Shown: positions 49,037 to 60,045 of the stretch, one piece after another
How the letters are laid out: every line of letters begins with the position of its first letter
How positions within the stretch are numbered: position 1 is the first letter of the stretch
DNA from: Tritrichomonas foetus
Lineage: Eukaryota; Parabasalia; Tritrichomonadida; Tritrichomonadidae
Length of the DNA stretch: 64,000 nt
NCBI GenBank assembly: GCA_001839685.1
Contig: MLAK01000684.1
Span: 1-64,000 of the forward strand
Direction: 5' to 3'
Translations under genes and position numbers: made by a program
The notes under the pieces: generated by a model
Seen by the model: the letters and a program-made list of their open reading frames with translations, nothing else
Databases searched by the model: none
What the model was told of the DNA's origin: nothing

Positions 49037-51748
49037 ATGAATGAAACAGATGAATTCACAGTCATTAGCAAAGAGTTGATATCATTTCTTGATTCAAAAC
49101 AATGGCGTACATTAACACAATCAATTGATGAGAAAGAGAGGAAAATAAAAGAAAAAATTATTGATAAATTCCTTGAAAAGATCAGAAATGGAAGCTTAAC
49201 AATAGAAAGCATCTTTTATACAAATAGCTGTAAATATTTAACTGATGCATTCATATCAAATCCAAATCTTCATTTTTTCACGCTGTGTCTCAATTCAATG
49301 CAAAAAAACAATTTTTCACTTCCCTTTGTTGAAAATTCAATAATTTACTGTCATGAATTCATTACAGAACATTATTCAGAACTATGTTTTATTAATAATA
49401 ATGAAATGCTTGGAAGATTTTCTAAAATTTTGATTTTTCTTATGAACTCCAATAAATCCCCAGGAATTTTCAAACTTGCACAAAAAATTAAATTAGAAAC
49501 TTTTTTAAAAACACTTTTTAACTCCATTGATAATGATGATGAATTTATAATGAATAATATTAGCCAGTTTCAGTCATTCTTTTCTCAATTGGCTGAAAAC
49601 CACACTTTTTGGACTATTCTTCATCAAATGATAGATTCAAACTATCCAAAAAGTTTTCAATTTCTTAAGCAAGTTTTTGGTAAAAATGACACTTTTCTTT
49701 CATTGTTTGATAATTTTCAAATTTCCTCATCAACAATATCATCAACAAAATTTGCATCCAATCAGAAATCTTCATCCTCTACCAAGATTTTTTCTTTGCA
49801 GCAATTAATTCATGAATATAAAGAAACTCAGGCAATACCAAAATTATTTTTCCATCTATTTAAAATAGACAAGAAAACTTTTGATTATTTGATCATATCA
49901 ATAAAATCACATGCAAATTCGAATAATTCTAGTTTTTCATGTGATTGTCGAAAATTATTGGATGAATTACAATACAAAAAAATGATAAATGATATATATT
50001 ATAATACACTTCATCTTCCTGATAATAATGAAATTGAGCAAATTATTAATTTGATTGATCGTTCTAAAGTTGGATGTGAACAATTTTCTTGGAGGTTATT
50101 CCAATATTTCAATAGATTATATTACGAGCAAACTCAGCAAACGATAAAAAACTTTGTTTTTCTCTTTAATAAGATATATTTACAGCAATTACAATTTTCG
50201 ACTCTTGATTCACTTGCACTCTCTGCCATAAGCTTCTTAAAAAGTGATTTATCTGATCAGCACCGTCGTTCCTTAACTGCACTGGCTTTGAGATTGCCAA
50301 TAAATCGATATATTACTGACATTTTTCTGGATGAAAACAATTATAATTCACACAGCTCAAAGATTTTGGAAATGTTTTTGAAAGTTGAGATTCAAACACT
50401 TGAAATGTTACATTTGGCAGCAATTCAAACAAGCTCATTAATTAAAACATCTGCGAACTCATATAAACGAAGTATACGTTCTCAAAAAGGATCTTCTTTA
50501 AAATTGGCAAGTCAACAAAATTCCTCTAGTTTGAATAATGCTTGTTTGGGTAACTCATATGGTAAAAGTGAAATAGAAGATCATGAAAATGAAAATTTAT
50601 CAAAAAATTATGTTTTTCTCGACAAAAGATTAGTTTTGAGATTAAGATGGAGATCTCTAAGAAATGACTCACAAAGTTTCTATTCTTTTTTACCAGAATT
50701 TCTGGAATTATGTGAATCAGATAAAAAATTATTTTTGAAATGGGAAGCAAGCTGTTATAATCCAGAAACCGATAATCAACGTTTTCAGATTTTAACGAAA
50801 CTTGGTTTGGTAAGTTTAGATTCAATTTCGTTAGTTTCCGAATTGCTTGCAATAGAAAATCCTACAGAAAATTTTGTGAAGTCATATATTCAAATATTCA
50901 CTTCACTTTATGAAAGCACATCAAAGAGTTTGGATTTAAAACTTCCTGAAAAAATAAATTTAAAGTTACTGTTTCGATTTAACTTTCTTTGGTGTAAATC
51001 AGTAATGCATCATCCTCAAGTTTGTGAAGCTTTACGGAACCCAACCAACGAAATTTCACAAGCATTATTCAATTCGTTAGCTTCATCTAAAAGGCATTTT
51101 AGCAAAACTGATAAGATAAATAGAATTGATGATAGCTTTTACGATAGCAATTTTGAAAACAATGATTTTGTTACAGATGAAGATATCTTTATGAGGTTCC
51201 CACTTGGTTTTTCTGCATTACTGGCTAATTCAAAATCATTGGACTATAAAAAAGAGATTCCACAATTGAACAACGCAGAAAAATTGGTTTTACTTCAAAT
51301 TATTCCGCCAAGAAATTCCCCAAAATATGTAATTTTGTCCGTATGTTTTGAATCATCTAAAAAGAAAACTTTGAAACAATTATCATTAAAAGCTGCTTCA
51401 TCAAATCTCGACCAACAAGATTTAGAAAACTGGTTATTTTATTGTTTCTTTTTTTCAATCTGTTCAAGTGATTTTGATTTGTCGATCGAATTATTATCAA
51501 AATTTGACTTCCTCTTCAATTATTTGAAGAAAAATATATCTGAAGAAATTGTATTTTTTGGCAATGGTAAGTGGATCGAGAGCTTGACTAAATTTTCCAC
51601 TAAATGTGAAATTAATGGAATTACATTTCCCGACAATAAGTTGTGGCAAGATTTTATTTCTTTGGTTCACAGAACATCAGAAATTTTAGAACCTTTGCAC
51701 TTTAATCATCATAATCATCATAATCATAAAACAGAATTAATTATGTAA
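49037..51748 (+). CDS. Large helical-repeat protein of unknown function
   Basis: A 903-residue protein from MNETDEFTVIS. The open frame extends 12 codons further but through the promoter-like element, so 49037 is chosen. It is all-helical with HEAT/TPR-like spacing, two Ser-rich disordered stretches (residues about 235-255 and 480-510) and a His/Asn-rich end (FNHHNHHNHKTE). No signal peptide, membrane segment or catalytic motif is seen. It could be a large scaffold such as a nucleoporin- or cohesin-loader-like protein, but I cannot assign it. Confidence 0.65.
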   Translation: MNETDEFTVISKELISFLDSKQWRTLTQSIDEKERKIKEKIIDKFLEKIRNGSLTIESIFYTNSCKYLTDAFISNPNLHFFTLCLNSMQKNNFSLPFVENSIIYCHEFITEHYSELCFINNNEMLGRFSKILIFLMNSNKSPGIFKLAQKIKLETFLKTLFNSIDNDDEFIMNNISQFQSFFSQLAENHTFWTILHQMIDSNYPKSFQFLKQVFGKNDTFLSLFDNFQISSSTISSTKFASNQKSSSSTKIFSLQQLIHEYKETQAIPKLFFHLFKIDKKTFDYLIISIKSHANSNNSSFSCDCRKLLDELQYKKMINDIYYNTLHLPDNNEIEQIINLIDRSKVGCEQFSWRLFQYFNRLYYEQTQQTIKNFVFLFNKIYLQQLQFSTLDSLALSAISFLKSDLSDQHRRSLTALALRLPINRYITDIFLDENNYNSHSSKILEMFLKVEIQTLEMLHLAAIQTSSLIKTSANSYKRSIRSQKGSSLKLASQQNSSSLNNACLGNSYGKSEIEDHENENLSKNYVFLDKRLVLRLRWRSLRNDSQSFYSFLPEFLELCESDKKLFLKWEASCYNPETDNQRFQILTKLGLVSLDSISLVSELLAIENPTENFVKSYIQIFTSLYESTSKSLDLKLPEKINLKLLFRFNFLWCKSVMHHPQVCEALRNPTNEISQALFNSLASSKRHFSKTDKINRIDDSFYDSNFENNDFVTDEDIFMRFPLGFSALLANSKSLDYKKEIPQLNNAEKLVLLQIIPPRNSPKYVILSVCFESSKKKTLKQLSLKAASSNLDQQDLENWLFYCFFFSICSSDFDLSIELLSKFDFLFNYLKKNISEEIVFFGNGKWIESLTKFSTKCEINGITFPDNKLWQDFISLVHRTSEILEPLHFNHHNHHNHKTELIM

Positions 51749-52201
51749 AATCAAAATTGTTTATGTGTGGATGATTCACTACAGGTGAAAAAAATTCAAT
51801 TGTAAGTAAATAAAACTGTTTTAAATCTTTTCTTCATCAGTATTTAATGAAATATTTTCCTAAAAGAAAATGAAGTATCAAGAGAAATCCTAACCAATAT
51901 CATTCCAATAAGTATTTTCTTATTGTAAAGAAATGTGCGAGCAGATTCCTCGCCGATGAATCTTTCTAAACCAATCAATGAAGCTAATTAAAAATCTGTC
52001 TCTGAATTACTAAGAAATAGATTGTTGTTCGCACACTTTTTTAATATTTCTCTTTCTGTGAAATCTGTAATAAACAATCTTACATCTTATATAGGCATTT
52101 TCATATTAATATGCATGTGATTTGATAATAAAAATAAACAGTAAAACAATCACATAAATAAATAAAATCGATATTTTTCTCCCTTTATGTAAATATAAAA
52201 C
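51749..52201. other. Convergent AT-rich spacer
   Basis: About 450 bp with no supported feature. Confidence 0.55.
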
Positions 52202-53683
52202 TTAAACGTTTGATGAAGAATCCTTTTGAAGGTCTGGGTTGTAAAGTCTCTTGCTTCTCATGTAGAAGTAGACACTAAGTCCAACGACGACACCTACGAC
52301 AACTGCGCAAGCAATGCAAATTCCTGCGATGACTCCTGGCTTCCAGAAAGTGTCGTCTTTGGCTTGGATAATTTTGAAATTGGATGAAAATCTAGCAATT
52401 GCAGCACCGAGTTGCCACTCGACCAATTTTCCATTGACGACTTCCTTTGTAACAAGTGTGATTTTGTCACCTGAAATGACATCTTCAAAACCACGTTGGA
52501 GGAAGTTCAAAACCATGGCTTGGTTGGAAAGTGACCACATTGCATTGTCATCTCCATCGTTTAATTCGATAACTTGTGTGTAGTTGTACGTCTCTGCAAA
52601 TTTATTAGCAGCTGTCTTCAATTCTGGAAGGGTGACGCCTTTATCTGGAAGTCGTGGGCTGATGTATTTGACAGCATCCTGAACGATGGACATTCCATAG
52701 AGCTCAGTGAAAGGTTCTGGGCATGGAACGCAGTTATCGCCATCGACTGATGTATCTCTGAAAAGTGCTGGCATTCCATGGCATAATGATTTGTCGGTTG
52801 GCTTTGGAAGGTGCTCTGTAACCATGTCGTAGCATTCTTGAAGATCAGCAACACCGAGGAAATCAAACCAAATTTGCTCGTCTGGCTTTTCTTTTGTAAA
52901 AATTTGTGTGGAATATTGGCCACCATCATACATGCATGGCGTTGTAAAATTTTTACGATCGTATCTTGGCTGGTGCATTTTTGGAGCCCAAACGTTTGTT
53001 CCGTATTCAAGGAATGAGTATTGATACAAGTAGTGCATTTTACCACTGACTGTGACGTGATAAACAAATTGGCGAACAAAATCGTCGTCTGGAGCATATT
53101 TGAGCTCAAGAGTGAACTGGGTTGATGCGCCACCCATTGACATCATTGCAACAGTTCGGTTGCCCGAGCCGATTGCGTAGGAAATTTGGTTGATGGTGAG
53201 CCACTGGTAAAGTGATTCCTCGTAGCCCAAAAGTGTTCTAACGTCCTTCTGGTCAACGCTATATTTTGTATTTAACTTCAAGTAGTTGTAGAAGTGGGTA
53301 TTGATTGCATTTTGTTGATCCTTCGACAATAATCTCATTCCGGCGGTTGAATAGACGAGAACTGTAACTGATGGTCTTTCTCTTTCTGGGATTAAAGTGT
53401 CAACTCCCTTTGTGAAAAGTAAGTCCACAATTTGTTTTGAGATTTCATCCATCTGCTTTGTATCGCCTGGCTTCATGTCATTGAAGGCTGGAGCACCACC
53501 AAAGTAGGCTGGATCGCAAACTTGGCCAGCCTTGCAGCCGGTTTTGTTGACTTGTATGAATGTATAAATATCATCGACGTCTTCGTACTGAATAATGAAG
53601 GCTCGAGTGCCTGTGCTACCTCCGTCCAAGACGACACACTTCTTAGCAGCAAAAATAAATGAGAAAAGTCCAAACAAGAGCAT
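52202..53683 (-). CDS. Ecto-nucleoside triphosphate diphosphohydrolase (GDA1/CD39 apyrase)
   Basis: A 493-residue type I membrane enzyme that hydrolyses extracellular ATP and ADP. It has an N-terminal signal peptide (MLLFGLFSFIFA) and the five apyrase-conserved regions in order: ACR1 VVLDGGSTGTRAF, ACR2 VYSTAGMRLLS, ACR3 GYEESLYQWLTIN, ACR4 MMSMGGASTQFT and ACR5 MWSLSNQAMVLNF. Near residues 447-472 there is a transmembrane helix (VIAGICIACAVVVGVVVGLSV), then a short basic and Ser-rich cytosolic tail. Asp of ACR4 (usually DLGGAS) is Ser here (MSMGGAS). Trichomonads are known for strong ecto-ATPase activity. The ATG at 53683 is the first in frame. Confidence 0.95.
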   Translation of the reverse strand: MLLFGLFSFIFAAKKCVVLDGGSTGTRAFIIQYEDVDDIYTFIQVNKTGCKAGQVCDPAYFGGAPAFNDMKPGDTKQMDEISKQIVDLLFTKGVDTLIPERERPSVTVLVYSTAGMRLLSKDQQNAINTHFYNYLKLNTKYSVDQKDVRTLLGYEESLYQWLTINQISYAIGSGNRTVAMMSMGGASTQFTLELKYAPDDDFVRQFVYHVTVSGKMHYLYQYSFLEYGTNVWAPKMHQPRYDRKNFTTPCMYDGGQYSTQIFTKEKPDEQIWFDFLGVADLQECYDMVTEHLPKPTDKSLCHGMPALFRDTSVDGDNCVPCPEPFTELYGMSIVQDAVKYISPRLPDKGVTLPELKTAANKFAETYNYTQVIELNDGDDNAMWSLSNQAMVLNFLQRGFEDVISGDKITLVTKEVVNGKLVEWQLGAAIARFSSNFKIIQAKDDTFWKPGVIAGICIACAVVVGVVVGLSVYFYMRSKRLYNPDLQKDSSSNV

Positions 53684-55668
53684 TGTTTATAGGCTTAATA
53701 AAAATGAAGTGATGCTCATGTTTGAATGTATTCAAAATTGAATTTAATTAACAAAATTACGAATTGAATTTCTCTTAAAACGGCATTAAGCCATTTTCTT
53801 GATATTAGAAATGAGCATTGTGCAAGACTTTTTAGGTCATATAAAACTGGGAAAAATAAAGTCATATGAATGAAAAAATTAAAGTGATATGGAGAAAGAA
53901 TTTGGATATTTTGGTGAAGAGAAATTGATAGTTTTCGAAAAATCGATATTTCACGAATCGATCTTATCTGAAAAATTCATAGATATTAAAAATGGTGATA
54001 GAATAATTATCTGTAACTCATTCAAATTTAAGTAAATGAATAATTATTAAGATTTCAGAAATTTTTGTGAAAATCTATCCGTCTCCCTTCAAAGAAAGAA
54101 GAAATATGGATATAGCATGTGATAATCAACAAATATTCACAAAGAAAAATATCTTTTTTATTTTCATAGTTTTGTTTCTCTTGGGTATTTAAATTTGAAT
54201 ACAATTAGGTATTTTTCAATTAGAATATCGCTTTTTATTTATCAACGGAAAAATTGTCATTCAAATTTCTGAGAGATTGAATTCCATAACTAAGAAATAT
54301 CTGTGACAATCGATTCGATCCATGAATCCTATTTATAACATTAAATTTTTAAAATCATGTTTAATCTCAAGATTGAATCGAAAGGAGATTTTAAAAATGT
54401 GTTAAACCTTTTTTCAGAAAATTCCCTTCAGAAACTTATATCCCCTTCAGAAATTTCTATCCTCTTCAGATAATTTTATCCCCCTCAGAATATTCGTGAA
54501 CATTTTCCATGAATAATTGAAGAAACAAAATAGAGATTTGGATGCCTTTTATTTTATCTCTGTTGTGAGTCATACTGAATTTCATATATCACCATGAATG
54601 AATAATTTTTATTATTTCATGCAAAACCCTTCATCCATCAATGAAGTTCGAGCCATTCAATTCGATTTGTGATGATTTACTCAAACAAGTGATGTGATCA
54701 CCTTCTTACAAATAATTGTTATAAAAGCTTATTTTGAAGATTTTTTCACACAAATAATTCAGAATGATTTTCTATCAAGATAATCCAATTCAAGAGTGTC
54801 GAACACATCACACGAACCATTTTGATTCGGCATTACGATAAAGCTTTGAATTGTCCAAATTTCTTATTATTAGTCCTATCTCCTTAAATATATCTATTCC
54901 TTGTTTTGTTGATGCCGATTTGCAAAAGAGTAGAATCGGGTTTTATCACAAAAATTGAATACTTTTCTCACGATGAAACGTGGTTTCAATTTTCTCCATT
55001 CATCCTTTGACATAAAAAAACAATCTCAAAGGATTCGTGTTCATTTATGATGATTTCAGGAAAATCTGAATTATCTTGAAATCACGTCAGATTTCAATTT
55101 ATGAAAAAAATGCAGAAATTGGTTTATTTTGCAATAAAATGATTATAAGCGAATTAAAAGATAGGATTCTTTGTGTTCATATTGATGTTTGCATGCTACA
55201 TAATTATTGCAGTAATTAAAAATCAATTTTGATGTGTGAATCGGTTCGTTTTATGAATGGATATATGAATTCGATATTTTTATGAATTACATCATATATT
55301 TACTAAAATCAAGCATCAAAAAGAATAGATCAAAAGTTATCGATAAATTTTTATTTAATAAAAATTCGACTAAAAAGTCAGAATCCATAAATTATATGTT
55401 AATACATAACATATAAATATTGACCAGTGAGTATATAATTTAATGGCAAATCCGCTTTGAAATTGAATATAATTTGATTAATTAAATCAAAGAATCTGAT
55501 TGAATCAAAAATAATGGCGTTTAGGCCAATTGTCAACAAAGTATTTCATTACTTGGATTCTGATTTTTTTTGTGAATGAAATAAAAAATCAATTATTTGG
55601 AAATGAATTCAAAATTCACAAAAAAATAATTAAAACAACTCATCCAAATGGCTGAATAGTCATGAAAA
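53684..55668. other. Two-kilobase AT-rich spacer with a degenerate repeat
   Basis: The longest gene-free stretch. At about 54423-54495 a degenerate 19-20-bp unit (CCCTTCAGAAACTTATAT, CCCCTTCAGAAATTTCTAT, CCTCTTCAGATAATTTTAT, CCCCCTCAGAATATTC) occurs four times. Otherwise I see no supported gene. Confidence 0.6.
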
Positions 55669-56889
55669 TCATAAATCAAATGAAAGCTGTTTTGATGTGG
55701 AACTTTTCGTTGATTTGATTGAACCTGGAGAATGCGTTGAAAGTCTTCTCTTCTTTATTTGATCAGATAATATGTTTCTGCTTGATGCTGTGGTTTTAGA
55801 TGTATAAAGTGAAGGCAATTTTGATGAACTCATTGTGATTGTAATGGTTCTTGATCGAATGCCTCCAGTTCGCACACTATAGAATTGAGCCATTTTTCTA
55901 CTAATGCTTCTAAAAGGTGAAAGCCTGAATGTTCTATATTTCAAATCTGTTATATTCTTGAATTGAATATAACCGCCCAAATTCTCTTCATCACTATAAT
56001 ATGATGTAGAAAAAACTGTCACTATTCCATTCATAGGCGTTTCTATTCCACTTTGAACACATTGGTGTCCACGAATAATATATTTTAATTTGTTTTGAGC
56101 AAGGAAGTTTTTCAAAACAGTTCTACCAAAAAGTACGCCTAATCCACGAGGTGAGCTAACATATGATGAAATGGAACTACATGGATCAGACCATAAAATA
56201 TCAGTGACCAAATTATCATTCAATTCTGATATTGGCAATCTGATATTCTTGATGTCATCAAGACTCTTTAGTTTCGGAGATAAGCCACCATGAATGAGAA
56301 GGCATTTTCGATTCAATAGAACTGCAAGAGGCAACCAGCTAAAAACCGTCAAAATACTTCGATAAATTGTTTCGTAGCTTGAATATAAAGGTTCCATTTC
56401 AGTTAGAATTGAGCCGCCTTTTGTACACTTGTTGTTCTAGCTGCGTCCAAATTCGTGGTTGCCCCGAAGCATCACAACAGTATTCGGGTATTTATTATAT
56501 AATGCGAAAATCAGAAGAACAACTTCGAGACTGAAATGGCCCCTGTCTACATAGTCACCGAGAAATATGATCTTTGGGATGTTATCTTCCGATTCTTGGT
56601 ATATTTTTGACACTATTCTTAGCAGATCGATAATATTTCCATGAATGTCGCCAACAACGTAATACCCGCTGTCATTGATTTCTATCATGCTTTTTGGGTA
56701 CCTTGTGATATTGGTGAGGGTTTCCGTGCATAATTGAGCAACGACGAAATCTTCGAACTGCGGAATGGGGAGGACAACGCCAACTTTGACAATCTCGCCT
56801 TCTGTGGCTTTGATAAAAGGCAGGAAACTTTTCCAGATAATTTCTGTTGCATATTGGTTTGAGAATATGTCCATGTCGCGATTTATCAT
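55669..56889 (-). pseudogene. PPP-family Ser/Thr phosphatase interrupted by one in-frame TAG
   Basis: A complete PP1/PP2A-type phosphatase frame of about 406 codons with a single amber stop at 56437-56439. Before the stop are the metal and phosphate motifs YVVGDIHGN, FLGDYVDRGHF and VVMLRGNHEFGRS. After it, in the same frame, come NNKCTKGGSILTEMEPLYSS, CLLIHGGLSPKL, SDPCSS, and IIRGHQCVQSG. All active-site residues (two Asp, Asn-His, two His) are present. The C-terminal 60 residues are a Ser/Thr/Arg-rich tail. One base change restores the frame, so this is a fresh pseudogene, a sequencing error or a readthrough gene. Substrate unknown. Confidence 0.85.
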
Positions 56890-57753
56890 TTGATTCCAAA
56901 TATAAAAAATGTTATTAGAAAAAATCTATGCACTCAGAATTTTTGATTGTCATTTATTTATTTCAAAAATATTTTCATCAAAGCTTTTGTATATTGTGAA
57001 ATAAAAATTGAAAAATTTCCTCAATTTATAAAAAGCGCTCAAAAAATAATTTCACTTGAAATGAAATAAAAAGAGATATCTGACACTAATTTAATAGTTT
57101 TAGCAATGAAGATTAGATTATCATTATTTCACAATAGCAGTACTTTTTTTAGAAAAATTGAATATTCTGAAATTTCTTAATTTTATTTTTATATAAAAGT
57201 TTCAGGAGAAAAATAATTTTGTTATTTTCTAGAATAAATCCGATTTAAACGTTTTTTCCGATATATATATTAAAAATATTAGTCTTATGTTTTATATTGG
57301 TCAAAACTGATTATTAGTAGAAGATATTAGATCTTCTCTAATATTCCGTTAGTATCATTTTGTTAGAATTATACATTAAATTCTGAAAAGATTTTCAGTC
57401 TTCTCAATGTGAAAAATAGCAATATCTTTATTCCTTCAGAATATTAGCTATTATCTATTCATTAAACTAGCATGTAATCTAATATTTAATATAATATACT
57501 TTAATAATAATGGAAAAACATAAAATTATGGAGAACTAACACTATTTTCATTTATCTCCAAATTGAATCATTCCTAACGATAGGTTTATTTCTTAATTTG
57601 TGAAATTATTTAATTGAATATGTTCAGAAAAATCCGAAATGTTTCGTTTCGTTTATTCTGATTAATATCTGTTTTTCACAACAGCTTTTTGGTCATATTT
57701 GAAGTAAAAGTAAAACTAAATGAAAAACCTAAAAATAGTTAATATTAACTTCT
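56890..57753. other. AT-rich spacer
   Basis: About 860 bp without a supported gene. TTTAAACGTTTTTTCC near 57246 lacks the AACGGT core. Confidence 0.55.
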
Positions 57754-60045
57754 TTATTTCATTTCACCAAGAATCGCAGAAATAAACTCATTCCAACTGA
57801 TTGGTTGTTTGGCCATCCGATTTAACCATTTTACTGCTTTATTGTGTGAAGATTTCCACATTTTTTGCTGATTCAATCGATGTTTCTCCAAATATGCAAG
57901 AGCAAAAATGGTGGCCAGAATTCTTTTCAAAACAATTGGACTTATTTCAGAGAATTTACCAGAAATTTCATTCATGATTCTTTCGGTAAAATATTTGGAA
58001 ATAATTTCTTTGGAAATTTCCCAGAATCCATCAAAGCTTTGTTGCCTTAAAATATCCTCTGTAGAAATCTTCGAATTCCACACAATCTCAATCTTTGGGT
58101 CATTTAATGGTGAAGTAAATTGTGTCAATGTTGCACCACATGGTAGAGGTGGAGGTGGAGCACGACAATATGAAGATGGAGAATCGCATGGTGGAGGTGG
58201 AGCACGACAATATGAAGATGGAGAATCGCATGGTGGAGGTGGAGCACGATAATAAGAACGTACAGGTGCAGTAAAATCTGGTGGAGGTGGAGCACGACAA
58301 TAAGAACGTACAGGTGCAGCACAATCTGGTTGATGTGAACGAGAAGAAGAATATCTACGGCAGCATTTCTCCTCAAAACATGAACTCGTTTTCTTTCTCA
58401 CATGTGATATTTTCGGTGGCTCTATGGATATATAGGCACATTCTCTCGAAGCACTATTCTGTTGAGAAAGATCAACATATTTTTTTTTAGAAACCCCTAC
58501 ATAAGATGTATATTTGCATAGAACACCACTTTCCAATGATACACTAATTGACTTTTCTTTGTCAGTAGTTATTTCTTTCAAATATTCTTGTGCAAATAAT
58601 GCGTATAGTGCATCTTTGAGAATTGTGATATTTTCTGTCGATTCATTAGCTAATATTCTATTATCAGAAATTATATATTCAAAAGAAGAGTCATGTTCAT
58701 TCACTAAAATAGTACTCATATTCTGATCTGATTTTATAAATATATGCTTCACTACCTTTGGTAAAAGTGGTGGGAGTGGGAATGGAACAGTTTGAAATGA
58801 ACTGGTGTTTTCTGCAATAATATTATAGTTAGTGATTGATCCTTCTGTTGATAATATATAATCTTCAATGAGTAAACTCTCAAGTTGTGTAGAGTTATAG
58901 ACATAATCAGATTTTCCATTTGTTATTTGAGCTACTTCATCTAGAAATCCAGCATCAGCACCATTTCCCAAACCAATAGAAAAGAAACGATTACAATGTT
59001 TATTTTCACTAATCAAAGTGATAGCCTCTTGGCGATCGTAAGCTTCACCGTCAGATATCAAAAATACCTGTCTGGTACTAGATGGTTTCGTTAAAAATAA
59101 AAATTTAAGTATCTGGGACATCTGAGTTCCTCCTAAATTAGCCTTAATATTTTTGATTTTTGTCTTTATGTTGGATTTGTTTTTGTGATTAAGGATATAA
59201 CGAATACATATAGGAAAATATGTGGTTCCAAAACAATATATAGAAATAGAAGTTTCATTAGGGAAAGTTTGAATTAATGTTGTCAATGCTTTTTTCGCAT
59301 TTTCTATTGATGCACCTTTCATTGAACAAGAGCAATCTAAAAGAATCACATATTCATTCGGTTTCGTTTTTTGTGTTTTTTTGGAAAATACTGGAATTAT
59401 AGATAACAATGATGCCTTTTCAGTTGAAAGAATCTGAGATTCCACATTTTTCTCTAATTCTATTTCAACAATTAGATTTTCATCAGTAATAAGCTTATTT
59501 AAAGAAGTTAATTTCCCTCCATAACATTTAGTTGAACAATTTTGAATTGATTTATCAAAAGTATGGTCACAATTTAAGCATACATTGGCAATTGACTCAG
59601 TCGTTTTGATGTCAAGATCAATTGATATTTTTAAGGAAGGAATTTTCACTAAATCTAATATTGTTCCATCTGGAGTAACTGATTTTAATGGAATTTTGGT
59701 GATTAAGGTTTTTGAATTTGATAAAATTGCTAAGAATGAAATTTTCATGGAAACAGTTATTTCTTTATCTTTTGGGACATTTCCAACAGCTACGGAAAGA
59801 AGCCCTGGTTCTAATGTACGAGTCATAACGGCTGTTATACCATCACTTACGGCTTCCTCAAATATTTCTTCAGCTTGGTCAGAAGATTTTATTTTCGCTT
59901 GAATTTTTTCATCACCAATTGAAAAATATAATGAATGAACACAAAGCCTTCCATCTGTTGGAAATGTATATGATACTTCTGGTATATCACATGGAGCAGA
60001 AGTTGTTTGATTGATTTCAACATCAAGTAAGAAACCACGCATCAT
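57754..60045 (-). CDS. VIT and von Willebrand A domain protein with Pro-rich repeats
   Basis: A 763-residue protein counted from MMRGFLLDVEI (60045); further upstream the frame is open but has no ATG. Residues about 5-125 are a VIT domain (VSYTFPTDGRLCVHSLYF, GLLSVAVGNVPKDKEI). Residues 225-400 are a vWA domain with an intact MIDAS: LLDCSCSM (DxSxS), GGTQMSQIL (Thr) and LISDGEA (Asp). After a helical linker come Cys/Ser-rich repeats, YCRAPPPPCDSPSS, encoded by 42-bp DNA repeats, and a C-terminal helical domain (SFDGFWEISKEI, AYLEKHRLNQQKMW) as in VWA5A/PARP4-type proteins. No signal peptide, so it is probably cytosolic. Likely a scaffold; function unknown. Confidence 0.85.
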   Translation of the reverse strand: MMRGFLLDVEINQTTSAPCDIPEVSYTFPTDGRLCVHSLYFSIGDEKIQAKIKSSDQAEEIFEEAVSDGITAVMTRTLEPGLLSVAVGNVPKDKEITVSMKISFLAILSNSKTLITKIPLKSVTPDGTILDLVKIPSLKISIDLDIKTTESIANVCLNCDHTFDKSIQNCSTKCYGGKLTSLNKLITDENLIVEIELEKNVESQILSTEKASLLSIIPVFSKKTQKTKPNEYVILLDCSCSMKGASIENAKKALTTLIQTFPNETSISIYCFGTTYFPICIRYILNHKNKSNIKTKIKNIKANLGGTQMSQILKFLFLTKPSSTRQVFLISDGEAYDRQEAITLISENKHCNRFFSIGLGNGADAGFLDEVAQITNGKSDYVYNSTQLESLLIEDYILSTEGSITNYNIIAENTSSFQTVPFPLPPLLPKVVKHIFIKSDQNMSTILVNEHDSSFEYIISDNRILANESTENITILKDALYALFAQEYLKEITTDKEKSISVSLESGVLCKYTSYVGVSKKKYVDLSQQNSASRECAYISIEPPKISHVRKKTSSCFEEKCCRRYSSSRSHQPDCAAPVRSYCRAPPPPDFTAPVRSYYRAPPPPCDSPSSYCRAPPPPCDSPSSYCRAPPPPLPCGATLTQFTSPLNDPKIEIVWNSKISTEDILRQQSFDGFWEISKEIISKYFTERIMNEISGKFSEISPIVLKRILATIFALAYLEKHRLNQQKMWKSSHNKAVKWLNRMAKQPISWNEFISAILGEMK
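58148..58250. repeat. 42-bp coding repeat (Pro-rich)
   Basis: The unit beginning GGTGGAGGTGGAGCACGACA is present about 2.4 times, identical between the first two copies as far as I can see. A diverged fragment lies at 58270-58315. Confidence 0.85.
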
